64,000 nt of DNA from Larix kaempferi. Lineage: Eukaryota > Streptophyta > Pinopsida > Pinales > Pinaceae. Under the pieces are notes generated by a model, which was not told where the DNA came from, searched no databases, and saw only the letters and a list, made by a program, of their open reading frames with translations. The translations under genes and the position numbers were made by a program. The DNA is taken from NCBI GenBank assembly GCA_027924585.1, contig BSBM01000809.1, positions 3,055,001 to 3,119,000 of the forward strand, given 5' to 3'. Shown here piece after piece: positions 10,687 through 22,999 of the stretch (positions within the stretch are counted from its first letter, which is position 1; every line of letters begins with the position of its first letter).

Positions 10687-12816
10687 TGATATTTTTGCAC
10701 CCCCTACTCAGACTCCAGTGCGATTATTTTGATATTTTCGCGCCACTATAGTGTATTAGAGTGCGAAAATATCCTTTTTTCGCCTTGTCTATGTCTTCCA
10801 TAGAGCGAAAATTTCCCGTAGAGTAAATTTTTTTGATTGATTTGATTGGTTATGGTTTGACCCTCACTGCCAACCTTTAGCTACAACTTTTTGTTTCTCA
10901 ATCGTGTGTGGATTTGATTGCATCTCTAGATATTGATCATTTTTTTACCTTCATTTGAGTTTTCGAGTTACTTTTGAAGCCTTGGAGGTGTATTATCCAT
11001 TGAGGGACTATTATAGTCTCCTGTAGCATCTCACTACCTTCTCAAGTCTCTGAGTTTGATATAATAGCTTGAATTCATCTTTCACTTCGTGCTTGAACCA
11101 TCAGAAGTCTTTTGGTTGAGTTTAGGTCTTTTGGAATTAATTGAAGGGTTTATTGGTTTCATTTGAACCCTTTGTATTCAAATCAATTGTTTGTTTTGTT
11201 TTGAGCAAGAATCTCAATCCCTTACAAGAGCAATTGATATTTTGGTTCGCTAAAAGCCTCTCGAGATATTAGAGCTACTTTACCTCCTGTTTTAAGGTCT
11301 AAAAATCTTTTTGTAGAGAGTTTGGTTTGCTTGGATTCAAACTTATTTCAATTTGGGTTTTTGAGTGGAAAGTAACAAAGAGATTTAATCCTTTGAATGC
11401 TTTGTTGCTTCAGCTGAGTTGTTTTCACTCAAGATTCTTGGATTTAAGTATTGCAAAGACATCTACTTTATTGCATCTGATTTGAAACAAGGAGAATTTT
11501 TCTGTGAGCATTAGTGCATATTTGAAAGATCATTGGAAATCAAAGCTTAGTTTTCTGCATTCTAAAAGATACATCACTTTGGTTGTTGAAAATATATGCT
11601 TTCTTGGGTTTTTCAATTGCTTGGAAAACTTTCAGAAATCTTTTAACTCCTTTGATTCTTTTCTTGAAATCATAAAAATTTGCAAGTAAGAGAAGTTTGC
11701 ATCATTTAGTTTTTCATTTTAGGCTTATTTGAAGAAAAATAAAACAAAAAATTGCTTTTAGTATTTGTTGAAAAGATTTGGATTTGTTTGAGTGTTTCAT
11801 ACAATTTGGCATTTAATTGAAAAAGAAAAGTGAAAATTGATATTTCATTTTTGGGAAGAGTTGCATTAGTGTTTTGTATTTGGGAAAGAAGAGAACTCCT
11901 CCTTATTTAGATATAAGTTCATCAAAGGAAAAATACTTGGATACTCATTCGTTGTTGCATGGTTTTGAGTCGAGTCTACACACCATCAAGTTGCACTTCC
12001 GTTTCCCTTAAATAAATAACAACCTCTATAATTAAACACCTTAACCAAACAAACATTAACCTCACTTGAAGAAACTAAAAGAGCTGTGTAGCTAGGTAGG
12101 ACATTGGGGATAAGGATCCAAACAACTCCCCCTTTTCACTTTACATCTGAAACTTAGAATTTATCTCTTAGGGAGCTAAAATCTTGTTGTATTTTTTGAC
12201 ACGGTTATAAGCCAATTTGTTGGGGGGGCTCCTTTTCGACGGGGGTAAGTAGCGAGGATTGGTTCCAGAAGGACTTTGTGGAATACCGCACTCCACCTAG
12301 TACCTAAGGACATCAATCCGTTGTCTTCCTTGTATTTTTAGGCCTCCATACTGGTGGTACAAGGGATAAAAGGAAGAAGCTTTGGTAAAACTTCCTAGAC
12401 GTGTCATGAACGAGGTAGCCTAGTGACATTTCTTCTAGGGATATTTTACTCGGGATCCCTTTCAGTAGAGGGATATCTCTTGGCCTATATTGATCTCTCA
12501 TTTCGTATTGTCTGACTTGGATTTCATCACCTTGTGGGGGATATGATTTGTTGAGGTCTCCAGCTCTTATTTAGGTGGTTGCTCGCTCCTTCACCTTATA
12601 GAGGGTATTTTTATTTTCTAGGTAGTGCTGCTTGTTGGCTTTCTGGACATTTTTGTTGTAGCTCGCCTGCTGTGACATCGGTTGTAGTACATTTTTTGAG
12701 CTTGCTTTTGGCCCGTGTGCCTCTTTTTCTTCTAGCTCCCCTTTTGCACACTTGGTTTCCTTAGGGTTTTTGAGCTCTTTTCGTGAGACTTATCCCATAT
12801 CACTTAGTTTTGTTCC
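10687..12816. other. Gene-free interval
   Basis: About 2.1 kb of T-rich sequence with only short chance ORFs. It carries one E2F-like TTTTCGCGCC at 10,735-10,744 and related GTGCGAAAAT-type motifs to about 10,810. It may be the untranslated leader of the decayed retroelement whose LTR-like piece precedes it, but nothing supports a gene. Confidence 0.5.
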
Positions 12817-13423
12817 ATGGTGGATCCACGAAAAATACCAGAGACAACAATGATTTAATCCTAAACCGTCTGCACCTAAGACTAGTCAAACACCACCTCC
12901 ACATACCCAAGCTCGTCCTACCAGAAGACAAGCTGGTGGAGAGGTTGTCTCAGTACAAGTTAGTGCAACACTGCTTGTTACCGCTATGCCACAAGTTAGT
13001 GAAGTGCCATAAGTTAGTGTAGCACCAAAGGTTAGTGTTGTTCCAAAATCCAGTGCCACACCAAAAGTTAATGTCGCACCAGAATTTAGTATCACACCAA
13101 AAAGTAGTGTAGCCACAAAGATTCCATGACAAGATGATCCCCCCAAAGGGTATATCGAAGTCATTTAAGAATTAGATCCTTTTCCTTCTACGACCATCCA
13201 ATTGGTTGGAAACTTTAACCAACCATTAGTCCAGTTGGTAGCACCAACTGTTGTACCTACTACTCCTATTGTACCCAGCCATCAACCTGAATCCTCTAGT
13301 AGAAGAACATTAGGCGAGGACCTACAACAATTAAATGATGAAAATACACGATATATCAGAAATAGCAGAACAAAGAAGATATTTATTGATCGCAGGCCAC
13401 TTCAAGGGGGAAACCTTATTTGA
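12817..13423 (+). pseudogene. Broken Pro/Val-rich ORF, possibly a retroelement leader or gag start
   Basis: An ATG at 12,817 opens a short frame (MVDPRKIPETT). After a frame change, one frame from 12,875 to the TGA at 13,421-13,423 reads as protein with only a few stops. It contains a short degenerate repeat of the type VSVAPK/VSVVPK/VNVAPE around 13,015-13,110. A Pro/Thr/Val-rich stretch follows, then a more charged C-terminus ending RRPLQGGNLI. I cannot assign a family. Position and composition would suit the disordered N-terminal part of a Ty3-type Gag. Confidence 0.3.
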
Positions 13424-13488
13424 GCAAGCTCAATACAAATAACTCATGGATGCCTTCATTGGCCTCAACACATACTTATATACTATGT

Positions 13489-13674
13489 ATCCAATACTAT
13501 GGATCAATACCATGGAACATATAATACTATGGGACGACTTACAAAGCATATGCGTCCAATACTATGGATCAATACCATGGAACATATAATACTACGGGAC
13601 GACTTACAAAGCATATGTGTCCAACAATAATATACTAACAAAGTAAAGAGAAGGGTTGACATGGGTTCCTAACA
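13489..13674 (-). repeat. Chromovirus 3' LTR start with a 65-bp tandem duplication
   Basis: On the minus strand the purine tract AAGGGGGAGGGGA (13,675-13,687) is followed by TGTTAGGAACCC, the start of an LTR. Within it a 65-bp unit beginning at 13,491 is repeated at 13,556 with one visible change, followed by a partial third copy near 13,621. The far end of the LTR is not recognisable and is probably truncated. Confidence 0.5.
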
Positions 13675-13689
13675 TCCCCTCCCCCTTAG

Positions 13690-15140
13690 AAAAATATTTG
13701 TCCTCAAAGTTTTAGATGTGGAAATTGTTGCTGAATATGAAGGAGTGGTTCCCATGTAGCATCCTCTGGTTGCATTCCATGCCATTGAATTAATACCTTT
13801 GTGATAGATCAAGAGCGGAGCTGAGAAGTGAGCCTATTGAGGATGGCCTCCGGCTCCAAAATGATGGATCCTTCATTATCTAGTTCTAGTAAAATAGTTT
13901 GTCCTCTAATGTTGGTTCCAATAACTTTCTTTAGACAAGAGACATGAAATACTAGATGAATGTGGGAATAAGGAGGAAGTTCCAATTTATAAGCAGCGTA
14001 CCCAATCTTTTGAAGAACCTTAAATGGCCCATAGAACTTTGGAGCGAGCTTATGACGCCCTTTGAGTTTCAGGGAGGATTGATTGTAAGGCTGTAGACGA
14101 AGAAAAACCATACCACCTGCTTGAAAATTGTGCTCAGAACAGTGTTGATCGGCTTGTTGTTTCATTCAATTTCTTGATATGTGAAGATTGTCCTGCAAAA
14201 TGCGAAGTATCTAATTGTGGTTTCGAAGAACCGTGTCAACTTCCTGAACTGGTGAACTATTGGGGGTGTATGGAAGAATAACTGGCGGTGCCTAACCATA
14301 GACGGCTTCATATGGATTCATTTTAGATGCAGTGTGGTAGGAGGTATTGTACCACCATTCAGCGATAGAGAGCCACTTTTCCCATTGATGTTTTTGTTCG
14401 GAGGTGAAGCAACGAAGATAAGTTTCCAAAATTTTATTGATAATTTCAGCCTGACCATCTATTTGTGGGTGATACCCCGAACTCATCTTCAGTTTGGTGC
14501 CAATGTGGTGAAATAGTTCTGTCCAAAAATGACTGGTGAAAGTTGCATCGCGATCTGAGACAATGGAAGAAGGGATTCCATGAAGATGGAAGATCTGGTC
14601 CAGGAAAAAATGTGCGACTGAGGAGGCGGTATAGGGATGGCTGAGGTAAAACAAAATGACTATATTTCGAGAGGCGATCAACCACAACCAAAATCATTGT
14701 CTTTCCTCCAGATTTAGGGATCCCTTCAATGAAATCCATAGAAATATCTGTCCAAATCCGTGTAGGGATGGGAATGGGTTCGAGCAATCCCGGAAGGAGT
14801 TTCATTTCACCCTTGTTGCACTGGCATGTATCACATTCATCCACCATCTGTTGAATTTTCCTTTTCATTCTGTGCCAAAAGAATTTATGCCGTGCCCACT
14901 CATACGTTTTGAGGAACCCAGAGTGCCCTGCCAATGGAGAATCATGGAGTTCATAGAAGACATCCTGTTGAAGATCTGTGCTCTGGGGAAGCACTAGACG
15001 ACCCTTGTATCTCAAGGAAGCACCATCCCAAGAGTAATGTGGTACAATAGAAGGGTTGTTGGCCAACAGTTGGATGATTTGAGATAATGAGGAGTCATTG
15101 ACATAGCCCTGTTGAACAGATTGCAACCAGATTATCATTT
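13690..15140 (-). pseudogene. Chromovirus (Ty3/gypsy) integrase and chromodomain fragment
   Basis: Read on the minus strand from about 15,140 downward: the zinc-binding region (HDSPLAGHSG, then CDTCQ), DISMDFIEGIPKSGGKT with the first catalytic Asp, VVVDRLSKYSHF, a frameshift, then IVSDRDATFTSHFW with the second Asp and GQAEIINKILETYLRC with the Glu. Then comes YHTASKMNPYEAVYG, the GPF-type module (LAPKFYGPFKVL), and a C-terminal chromodomain remnant with EPEAILNR, VLIQWHGMQPEDATWE. The chromodomain, which targets integration to marked chromatin, identifies the chromovirus lineage. RT and RNase H are missing, cut off at about 15,143. Stops and a frameshift near 14,660 show it is dead. Confidence 0.88.
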
Positions 15141-15143
15141 AAT

Positions 15144-17085
15144 TAATATTTATCTTTAGTTATGCATTAATAAATAAAAAATTCATCCATATATGCACAA
15201 AGACAAAAAAAACATAACAAACATGATTTTTACATGGAAACCCAACTAGGAGAAAACCACATAATGCTTCTTTATAATGAGAAAGAATACATTCAAGGAA
15301 GCACCAACTTCCTGTGTTTAACAACACTAACTAGAAGGAGGCACCAACCCCCTGGTTTTACAGGCACCGACCTGAAGGAAGCTACAAATGCATGTGTTTC
15401 TCTAGCACCAACAGGAAGGAGGCTACGACCCCCTGTCTCCTTGTTTTTTACAGGCACTGACCTGAAGGAAGATCCAAATCCCTATCTCCTTGCCCCATCC
15501 TGCTGCCTTGATGTCCAATATGTGATTCTATCTTTCTGAACTTCAACTCCATGCACTCTTCTGATCTTCTGATGATAATTCGGTTGTGCGCTACCTTAGT
15601 ATGCAGTCAATTATCTGTCATTGAGCTACATACATCACTTGACTTCTCATTACTCTCAATTCAAACTTATGTTGATGTCTTACTTCATGTATTGTGTGCT
15701 CGTTGATATTGCAATCTAAGCTGAGATATGCTTTCTTTTTCTGCTACGGAGCTACTGCTATTACCAACTGATACTGTGCTTTCAATTGATAGTTCATTCT
15801 TCTAAATTCATGCACCAATAACAGATGGAACTGCACACTTACTAATGTGTCCATTTTGGTTAAGTGATACAGTCTTTTAGACAATCTGCGACATGCCATG
15901 CCGTAAATTATTCATCCTTTCAGTTCAACGCACTTGTATAGGATCATCTGCATCATGGAGTGCTTGCTGGATCCTGCTTCTATTCTATATTCATGCATCA
16001 GATAGTATTCTCAACTTCACACACTTTTACTTCTGCTCAAATGCATCAGCTAGACATCTACACATAGTCTGATAAACTTCAGTTCTGTCTCTGCACTTCT
16101 GTCTTAACAATGTCTGTGACTATCAACGTGCTGAATGTAATACTATTATTCAAAACATTGAGAACTTGCGAATCCTTCAGTGTTTCTTCCTTTCATTACT
16201 TGTGCATCCATCACAGATTTACAGCATCTTTCAACACACCATAAAAAATTCATTATGTTGCATGTGCGCACTCGGATCCTCGCTAGATCATTATGTTTTT
16301 TCCTCGAGCCCTTTGATGCCCCTAATATCAAACTAAAAATTTCACTTGAAGCTCTTATGCTCTCTCCATCAAGATTACATCATGTATCCTACTACATATG
16401 GTACATGCGCATCATGTAGAAATGGATCTACATTATGTACCTTCCTTTTGTACTTCTTCAAACTCATGCATGATGTATCCTTGGACACACATCATCAGAC
16501 TGGATGCAACATATATACTTTTTCATACTGGAATTCATATCTATCACCTTCACCATCTTGCACATATACTTCTTCAAAGTGGCTTCCATATACTTCTTCA
16601 AACTATTGTAGGAATGTTGTATCCACTTTGACATCAATTGACATCAATGTCTCAAACTAAATCAGTTGACATTCCCTTTGAGATTAGTTGACATCAATAA
16701 AAACCAAATTTAAACATAGATGTAGAATGATAGTGAGATGGACATTTACATGTATTGGATTAAACTTGAAGTGATGAGTCGGGGATCTAGAGGATTTTGA
16801 TTATGATGAGGTTGGGAGCTATACATGTAAGCGGTGGGAGTGGGGGTGATGAATAGGGGTTCATCAAATCCATCCAAAATATAACCACAATTTTTTTTTT
16901 TAAACAAATATCCTCAAGTTACTCTTCAATTAGTCCTCAAATACAACACTTTAACTATGAAATATTAGTCCCTAAACCAAGCCTCTGCTTCATCAAATAT
17001 GTTCCTCACTACCACATCAACTCTACCATATTAGTTCTACAACATCAACCCACTTCCATGTCATTGATGCCATATTGATATAATT
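15144..17085. other. Gene-free interval with LTR-like phrases and weak repeats
   Basis: No supported gene. The text ACATGGAAACCCAACTAGGAG near 15,230-15,255 resembles the R/U5 phrase of the copia LTRs in this window, so a copia remnant is likely. At about 15,290-15,490 there are three or four imperfect copies of a unit containing GGCACCGACCTGAAGGAAGC. The rest is AT-rich with scattered CATCATG words. Confidence 0.45.
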
Positions 17086-17087
17086 GA

Positions 17088-19349
17088 CAAATATTCAACA
17101 ACTTGTCCACCTCTCATTCATTCCCACGGCCTTAATCGTATGATGGAACGTGCTCAATTTCATCTTGGATGTATATAAATATCAATAATACTGAGCACAA
17201 GAAGGATTAGTCTCCCCTTCTTTTATGATATACATGTAAAGAATATTGAACCAACGAAGGGTCAACCGACAATTCCTCTATCGTAGATATATCCAAAATG
17301 GTGAACACATGAAGGAATGGCTAACCCTTCCTATATTATAGAAATATCAAGAATAGTCAACACAAGAAAGGTCAGCCTCCCTTATTATATCCTAAAAATA
17401 TCAAGAATAGTGAAGAGCGGTAAGATCGACATACCCTTGTTGTGATCACTATTCTAGTTATTTCTATGATACAAGAAGGGTCTGATTTACCTTCGTGTAG
17501 TATAGAAATACCATGAATATTGAACATAACAAGGATCACTCGCCCCTTCTCTTATGATAGAAAAATAAAGAATAATGAACATAAGAAGGGTCGGCTGCCC
17601 CTTCCTTCTTTATATAAATATCAAGAATTTTGAGTGTACGAAGGGTCAAATGACCCTTCTTGTATTGTAGATATATTGAGAATAGTGAACACAAGAAGGA
17701 ATTACTATCCCTTCATGTATTATAGCAATATCAAGAATTATAATGAACACAAAAAATGGTTGTCCGCCCCTTCCTTAATGATGGAAATATAAAGAATATC
17801 GAACCTATGATGGGTCAACCGACCTTTCTTGTATTGTAGATATATCAGGAATAGTGAATACAAGCAGGAAAAATATTCTCTTAATGTATTATAGAAATAT
17901 CAATAATTATAGCGAACACAAGAAAATTCAGTTGCTCCTTCCTTTATGATAGATATGTGAAGAATATTGAAACTAGGAAGGGTCAGCCGAACCTTCCTAT
18001 ATTTTAAATAAATCGAGTTTCGAGAACAAAAGAAGGGTCGACTTCCCCTTCCTGTATGATATAATTGTAAACAATATTGAACCTACGGAGGGCCATTTGA
18101 ACCTTCCTGTATTTTAGATATATCGAGAATAGTGAACACAACTCTTCAACAACTTATACACCTCTTCTACTCTTCAACAACTTGTCTACCTCTCATTCAT
18201 CCCTATGGCCTTAATCGTATGATGGAACATGCTCTATTTCATCATGTATTTTTATAAATATCAAGAATACTGAGCACACGAAGGGTCGGTCATCCCTTCT
18301 TTCGAAGGGTTGACCGATAATTCCTCTATTGTAGATATATAAAAAATGGTGAACACATGAAGGAACGGTCGACCCTTCCTGTATTATAGAAATATCAAGA
18401 ATAGTCAACACAAAAAGGGTGGGAATACCCTCCTTATATCTTTCAAATATCAAGAATAGAAAGGAGAAGAAAGATCGGCATACCATTATTGTGATCACTA
18501 TTCCAGTTATTTATGTGATACAAGAATGGTCCTTTGTACCTTCCTGTATTATAGAAATATCAATAATACTGAACACAAGAAGGGTAACCCAACCCTTCCC
18601 TTGTGATGGAACTATAAAGAATAGTGAACACAACAAGGGTAGGATACCCCTTCCTTCTTTATACAAATACAAATAATATTGAGCCTACGAAGGGTCAGTC
18701 GAACCTTCTTGTATTGTAGATATATCGAGAATAGTGAACACAAGAAGGAACTATAGTCCCTTCCTGTATTATAGAAATATCAAGAATTATATTCAAGACA
18801 AGAAGAGTCACCCACTCGATCCTTTAGGAGAAAAATATAAAGAATATTGAAACTAGGAAGGATTAGATGACCCTTCCTATATTTTAAATATATTGATCAT
18901 TGAGAACATAAGAAGAGTCAGTTTCCCCTTCCTGTGTTATAGAAATATAAAGAATACTTAACCTAAAAAGCGTCAATCGACCCCTCTGTATTATAGATAT
19001 ATCGAGAATAATGAACACAAGAATGAATGGTTGTCCCTTACTATAATATAATATATCAATGATAGTGAACACAAGAAGAGTTGGCCACCTATTCCTTTAT
19101 GATAGAAATATAAGGAATATTGAACCTAGGAAGTGTCGGAAGACCAATCATGTAATTTATATATATAGAGGATACCTAACATAAGAAGATTCGACCGGTC
19201 CTTCCTTTATAATAGAAATATAAAGAATATTAAACCTAGAAAGGGTTGGTTGACTATTCCTATATTTTATACAATCAAGGATAGTGAACAAATGAAGAAA
19301 TGGATGACCCTTCCGGTATTATGGAAATATCAAGAATAGTGGTCAAGGG
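17088..19349. repeat. Degenerate satellite-like array, 55-60-bp units, with a ~1.05-kb higher-order duplication
   Basis: Dozens of diverged units share the pattern TATAGAAATATCAAGAATAGTGAACACAAG, then AAGGGTC...GACCCTTCC. Each unit therefore contains an imperfect palindrome around GAAGGGTC/GACCCTTC. A larger block is duplicated: CTTAATCGTATGATGGAAC occurs at 17,131 and 18,210, and TGTGATCACTATTC near 17,441 and 18,491, an offset of about 1.05-1.08 kb. The array is interrupted at 19,350 by copia-1 and continues at 26,308. No coding function is visible. Confidence 0.8.
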
Positions 19350-19937
19350 TGTTAGTTTTTCAGAATTTTCAATCTGATCTAAGATCTTAACTGAGAGAAT
19401 AACATGTACAGCATATCTACAACATATCAATCATGGACACAATAATGCAATCACACAAGACACACAGAGTTTCACCGGGGAAAACCAAGAAGGTGAAAAA
19501 CCCCGCAACTTCCTCAAAGATAGAAAGAGCAATGACACCAAAAGATAGTCCTCCTCGAAGCAGCTTCTCCTCCTCCACAAGTGCGCCACTCTCCAATGAG
19601 AGTATGAGTGAGAAAGTGAATGATCAAATAGAGTGCCTCCCACACTCTATTTATACTTGACTTGACTTGCCTAATAACCTTTACTAGGTCGGCCTTAACT
19701 TAACCACATAACATAAAGCTGACTGAGCCGACCCCTAATAGGGTGGTCTAATAACCCTTTAACCCACATGACTGATACAGGGCCGACCCCACCAAGGTGG
19801 TCTAATAACCCGTCAAGTATAAGTTATGACACTTACAATATAAATGACGACACTTCCGTATAGAGGAATAATAACATCTCTATAGGAATACAATATACAT
19901 ATAGGAAATACATTCCGAAGTTACAAATACATCAACA
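19350..19937 (-). repeat. Copia-1 3' LTR
   Basis: It begins TGTTAG and ends ATCAACA in plus-strand orientation. It carries CTCTATTTATACTT near 19,645, which on the minus strand is a TATAAATA promoter-like motif. Relative to its partner it has an extra segment of about 55 bp containing CAGGGCCGACCCC, and it lacks a short tandem duplication that the partner has. Confidence 0.85.
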
Positions 19938-20099
19938 CTCCCTCTTAACTAGGAAGGTATTTCTCGACACAAGTCTTCTAGCACAAGTCTTCTTCTCTGG
20001 ATCATCGTTTTTAGATCATTGACATTGAATCATCGTCATCGTCACTGCTGCTGCTATGTCAATCAATCTCCGATCTACTCGTCATAGGAAGTTCTACAG

Positions 20100-21365
20100 A
20101 GCCAATTCTTTTTCATATTGGATGTAGGCCCACCACCTGTAGGTCTTCATCATCACTGGCCATACTGTGGAATCCTCAGGACTTATTACGTGCATCACAA
20201 AACCTCGAAAGAGCATCCCAGGCATTTTACAAGCATACAACTCAACCTATCAGATCTCCCAGGATATTTTACATGTGACTGTCACAAAACCTTAAAAGAG
20301 TGTCTTTCCAAGCAAGATCTCTAAAGAGCATCTGAGGCCTTTTTCATCCTGTCCAGATCTCCAAGACTTATTACATGTGACCCCTACCACAAAACCTTAA
20401 AAGAGTGTCTTGCCAAGCAAGATTTCTAAAGAGCATCTGAGGCCTTTTTCATCATATCCAGATCTCTAGGGCATATTACATGTGGTCATAGAAAAACCCT
20501 GAAAGAGCATCTCAGGACTGATTACGAGCACACAACTCAACCTATCGGATCTCCCAGGGTTGGATTATATGCCATAGGACAAAACCTCGAAAGAGCATCT
20601 GCCAGATATCCTAGGACCATATTACATGCCATGGGCAAGACCTCGAAAGACTATCTGCAAATATCCCAGGGCCGGATTATATGTCCTCCCAAAGCAAAAC
20701 CTCGAAAGAGAGTTTTCCAGATATCCCAGGACCACATTACATGCCATAGGCAAAACCTCGAAAGACTATCTGCAAAACCTCCCAGGGCCGGATTATATGC
20801 TTATCTGCACAACCTGTTCCACGACCACAGAGTATCAACTTGATACTCACCATACATCATCCTAATGTACACATCATCATCCTGATCATCATCACTACAT
20901 TGTCCTAATGCATGTCATCTGGAGCAACATCCTGAAGCTCATCATCCATGATCATCCTGAATCATACAATGCATCCACCTGGTGCATACACAGTATCTAC
21001 CTGATACATATCATCATACATGATCTACATGATCATACAATGTATCCACCTGATACATATACAAATACATGATCCACCTGATCATACCTGATACATATCA
21101 ACATACATGATCTACCTGATCATACAACATATCCACCTGATACATTTATAGATACATATACATGATCCAACTGATCATATCTAGCATCCAACATGATGCA
21201 TATACATATACATGATCCAACTGATCATAACAAGAATCCAACATGATGCATATACATATACATGATCTAACTAATCATAACAAGCATCCAACATGATGCA
21301 TATACATATACATGATCCAACTGATCATAACAAGCATCCAACATGATGCATATACAGAGCAGTAA
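20100..21365. repeat. Tandem arrays in the copia-1 3' interior
   Basis: At about 20,170-20,800 a roughly 60-bp unit recurs, built on AAAACCTCGAAAGAGCATCT and ATCCCAGG..TTACATG. At about 20,985-21,360 CATGATCCACCTGATCATA-type words repeat, and from 21,201 a clean 50-bp unit (TATACATATACATGATCCAA start) recurs at 21,251 and 21,301. These arrays lie between RNase H and the 3' LTR. Copia-2 has arrays in the same place, with different units. Confidence 0.75.
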
Positions 21366-21559
21366 ATGGAGCATTGTCCTGATGCTCATCATCCAACGCT
21401 TACATCCACAGCCATGAGAAGGATCCTCCTCTCACCATGCTTGGAATGGCTTCCAGCAAATGTGTCCATCACTTCTTCCTTGAAGTGTCGTCAATTTGAA
21501 GAAAACCAAGCCTCTCTCTGAAGTACTCAAACTTCACTTTGGCTAGTGATTTCGTCAGC

Positions 21560-22991
21560 ACATCTGCAATCTTCTCACCCGTCGCAACATATAAGAGCTT
21601 CACTGCTCCTCTCTGCACCATATCCCTGATATAGTGATATTTGATCTAAATGTGTTTCGACCTATCATGGAACACCGGGTTCTCAGACAACTTCACACAA
21701 CTCTGGTTATCACAGAAGATAACAGTAGCATCCAACAAGAGATCAAATAACTCTGACAGTGGCTTTCGGATCCATACTGCCTCACAACTAGCCGAATAAG
21801 CTGCAACATACTCTGCTTCGGCTGTACTCAGTGCTACGCAGGACTGCTTCCTACTAAACCAAGAGATCACACCTGATCCCATACTGAAGCAGCACCTAGA
21901 TGTGCTCTTCTTATCTGCAGCACTGCTTTCCCAGTCCGAATCAACATAATCTTGCAGGTTAAACTTTTGATTCGTGTCATACTTGATCCCATAATCAATT
22001 GTACCCTTCAGGTACCTCAGAATATGCTTTACAGCAACCAGGTGAACACCTCGATATCCATCAGGAACTGGCTCAATGTGTTCACCACAAAGCAAATATC
22101 TAGTCTCATATTCGTCAGGTACATCAAGGACCCAATCATCTAATGATACATCGTGACATCAACCAGATCAGATGAAGAATCACACAGAAGCTTCAGGTTC
22201 GATGCCATAGGTGTGGCCATTGCCTTGCAGTCCATCATCCCGAACCTCTTCAGGATCTCTACTGCATACTTCTCTTGTCCAAGGAAGATTCCATCTACAC
22301 TCTGCCACACCTCCATGCCTAGAAAGTAGTGCATCATACCCAAGTCCTTCATCTCGAAATCGGTGACAAGCTTCCTTTTGGTGTCGGCAATCAACCCATC
22401 CTCACCTGTTACAAACAGGTCATCCACATACAATAGTAGTATCACAGGATTGCCTTACTCAACCTTGTAGTAAAGGTTAGAATCTACTTTACTCTTGGTA
22501 AATCCCAAACTGGATAGAAAGCTGTCTATCCTACCATACCAAGTCTTAGGAGCTTGCTTCAAGCCATACAAGACTTTCTTCAACCTGCACACATATGATT
22601 CCCTGTCATATGTGTCAAAACTGAGTGGCTGCTCCACATACACTTCCTCTTCGACTACACCATTCAAGAAAGCTGTCTTGACATCCATCTGGTGTATCTT
22701 CCATTTCATCACTGTAGCCAGAGCAAGTACTGATCTGATGGAAGTATATCTGGATATAGGTGCAAAAGTCTCTTCATAGTCTATTCCCTCTTTTTGGGAG
22801 AAGCCACGAGCTACAAGCCTCGCTTTGTATTTTTCTATGCTACCATCTGCAGCATGCTTGATCTTATAGATCCACTTGGAAGTAACAACATACTTCCCTT
22901 CAAGTCCTAGGACTGCATCCCAAACATCATTCTTCATGATAGACTGGTACTCCTTGATCATGGCATTCTTCCCGAATCCTAGGAACTTCAA
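21560..22991 (-). pseudogene. Copia-1 RT-RNase H remnant
   Basis: Minus-strand text reads as Ty1/copia RT: WIYKIKHAADGSIEKYKARL, VARGFSQKEGIDYEETFAP, IHQMDVKTAFLNG, YGLKQAP, and the catalytic LLYVDDLFVTG near 22,430. Then come DLGMMHYFLGMEV and, after stops and a frame change, RNase H/tail motifs YLKGTIDYG, DWESSAADKKSTS, SWFSRKQSCVALSTAEAEYV and DNQSCVKLSENPVFHDRSKH. Stops lie near 22,452 (TAA region), 22,140 and 21,645. The upstream parts of Pol and Gag are absent. It is a non-functional retrotransposon polymerase remnant of the Ty1/copia superfamily. Confidence 0.9.
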
Positions 22992-22999
22992 TATCTTTA

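Noticed and set aside
16180-16660. Overlapping 60-104-aa frames around 16.2-16.7 kb
   Set aside because: They overlap on both strands, lack domains, and are built from CATCATG/TTCAAACT-type repeats in AT-rich DNA.
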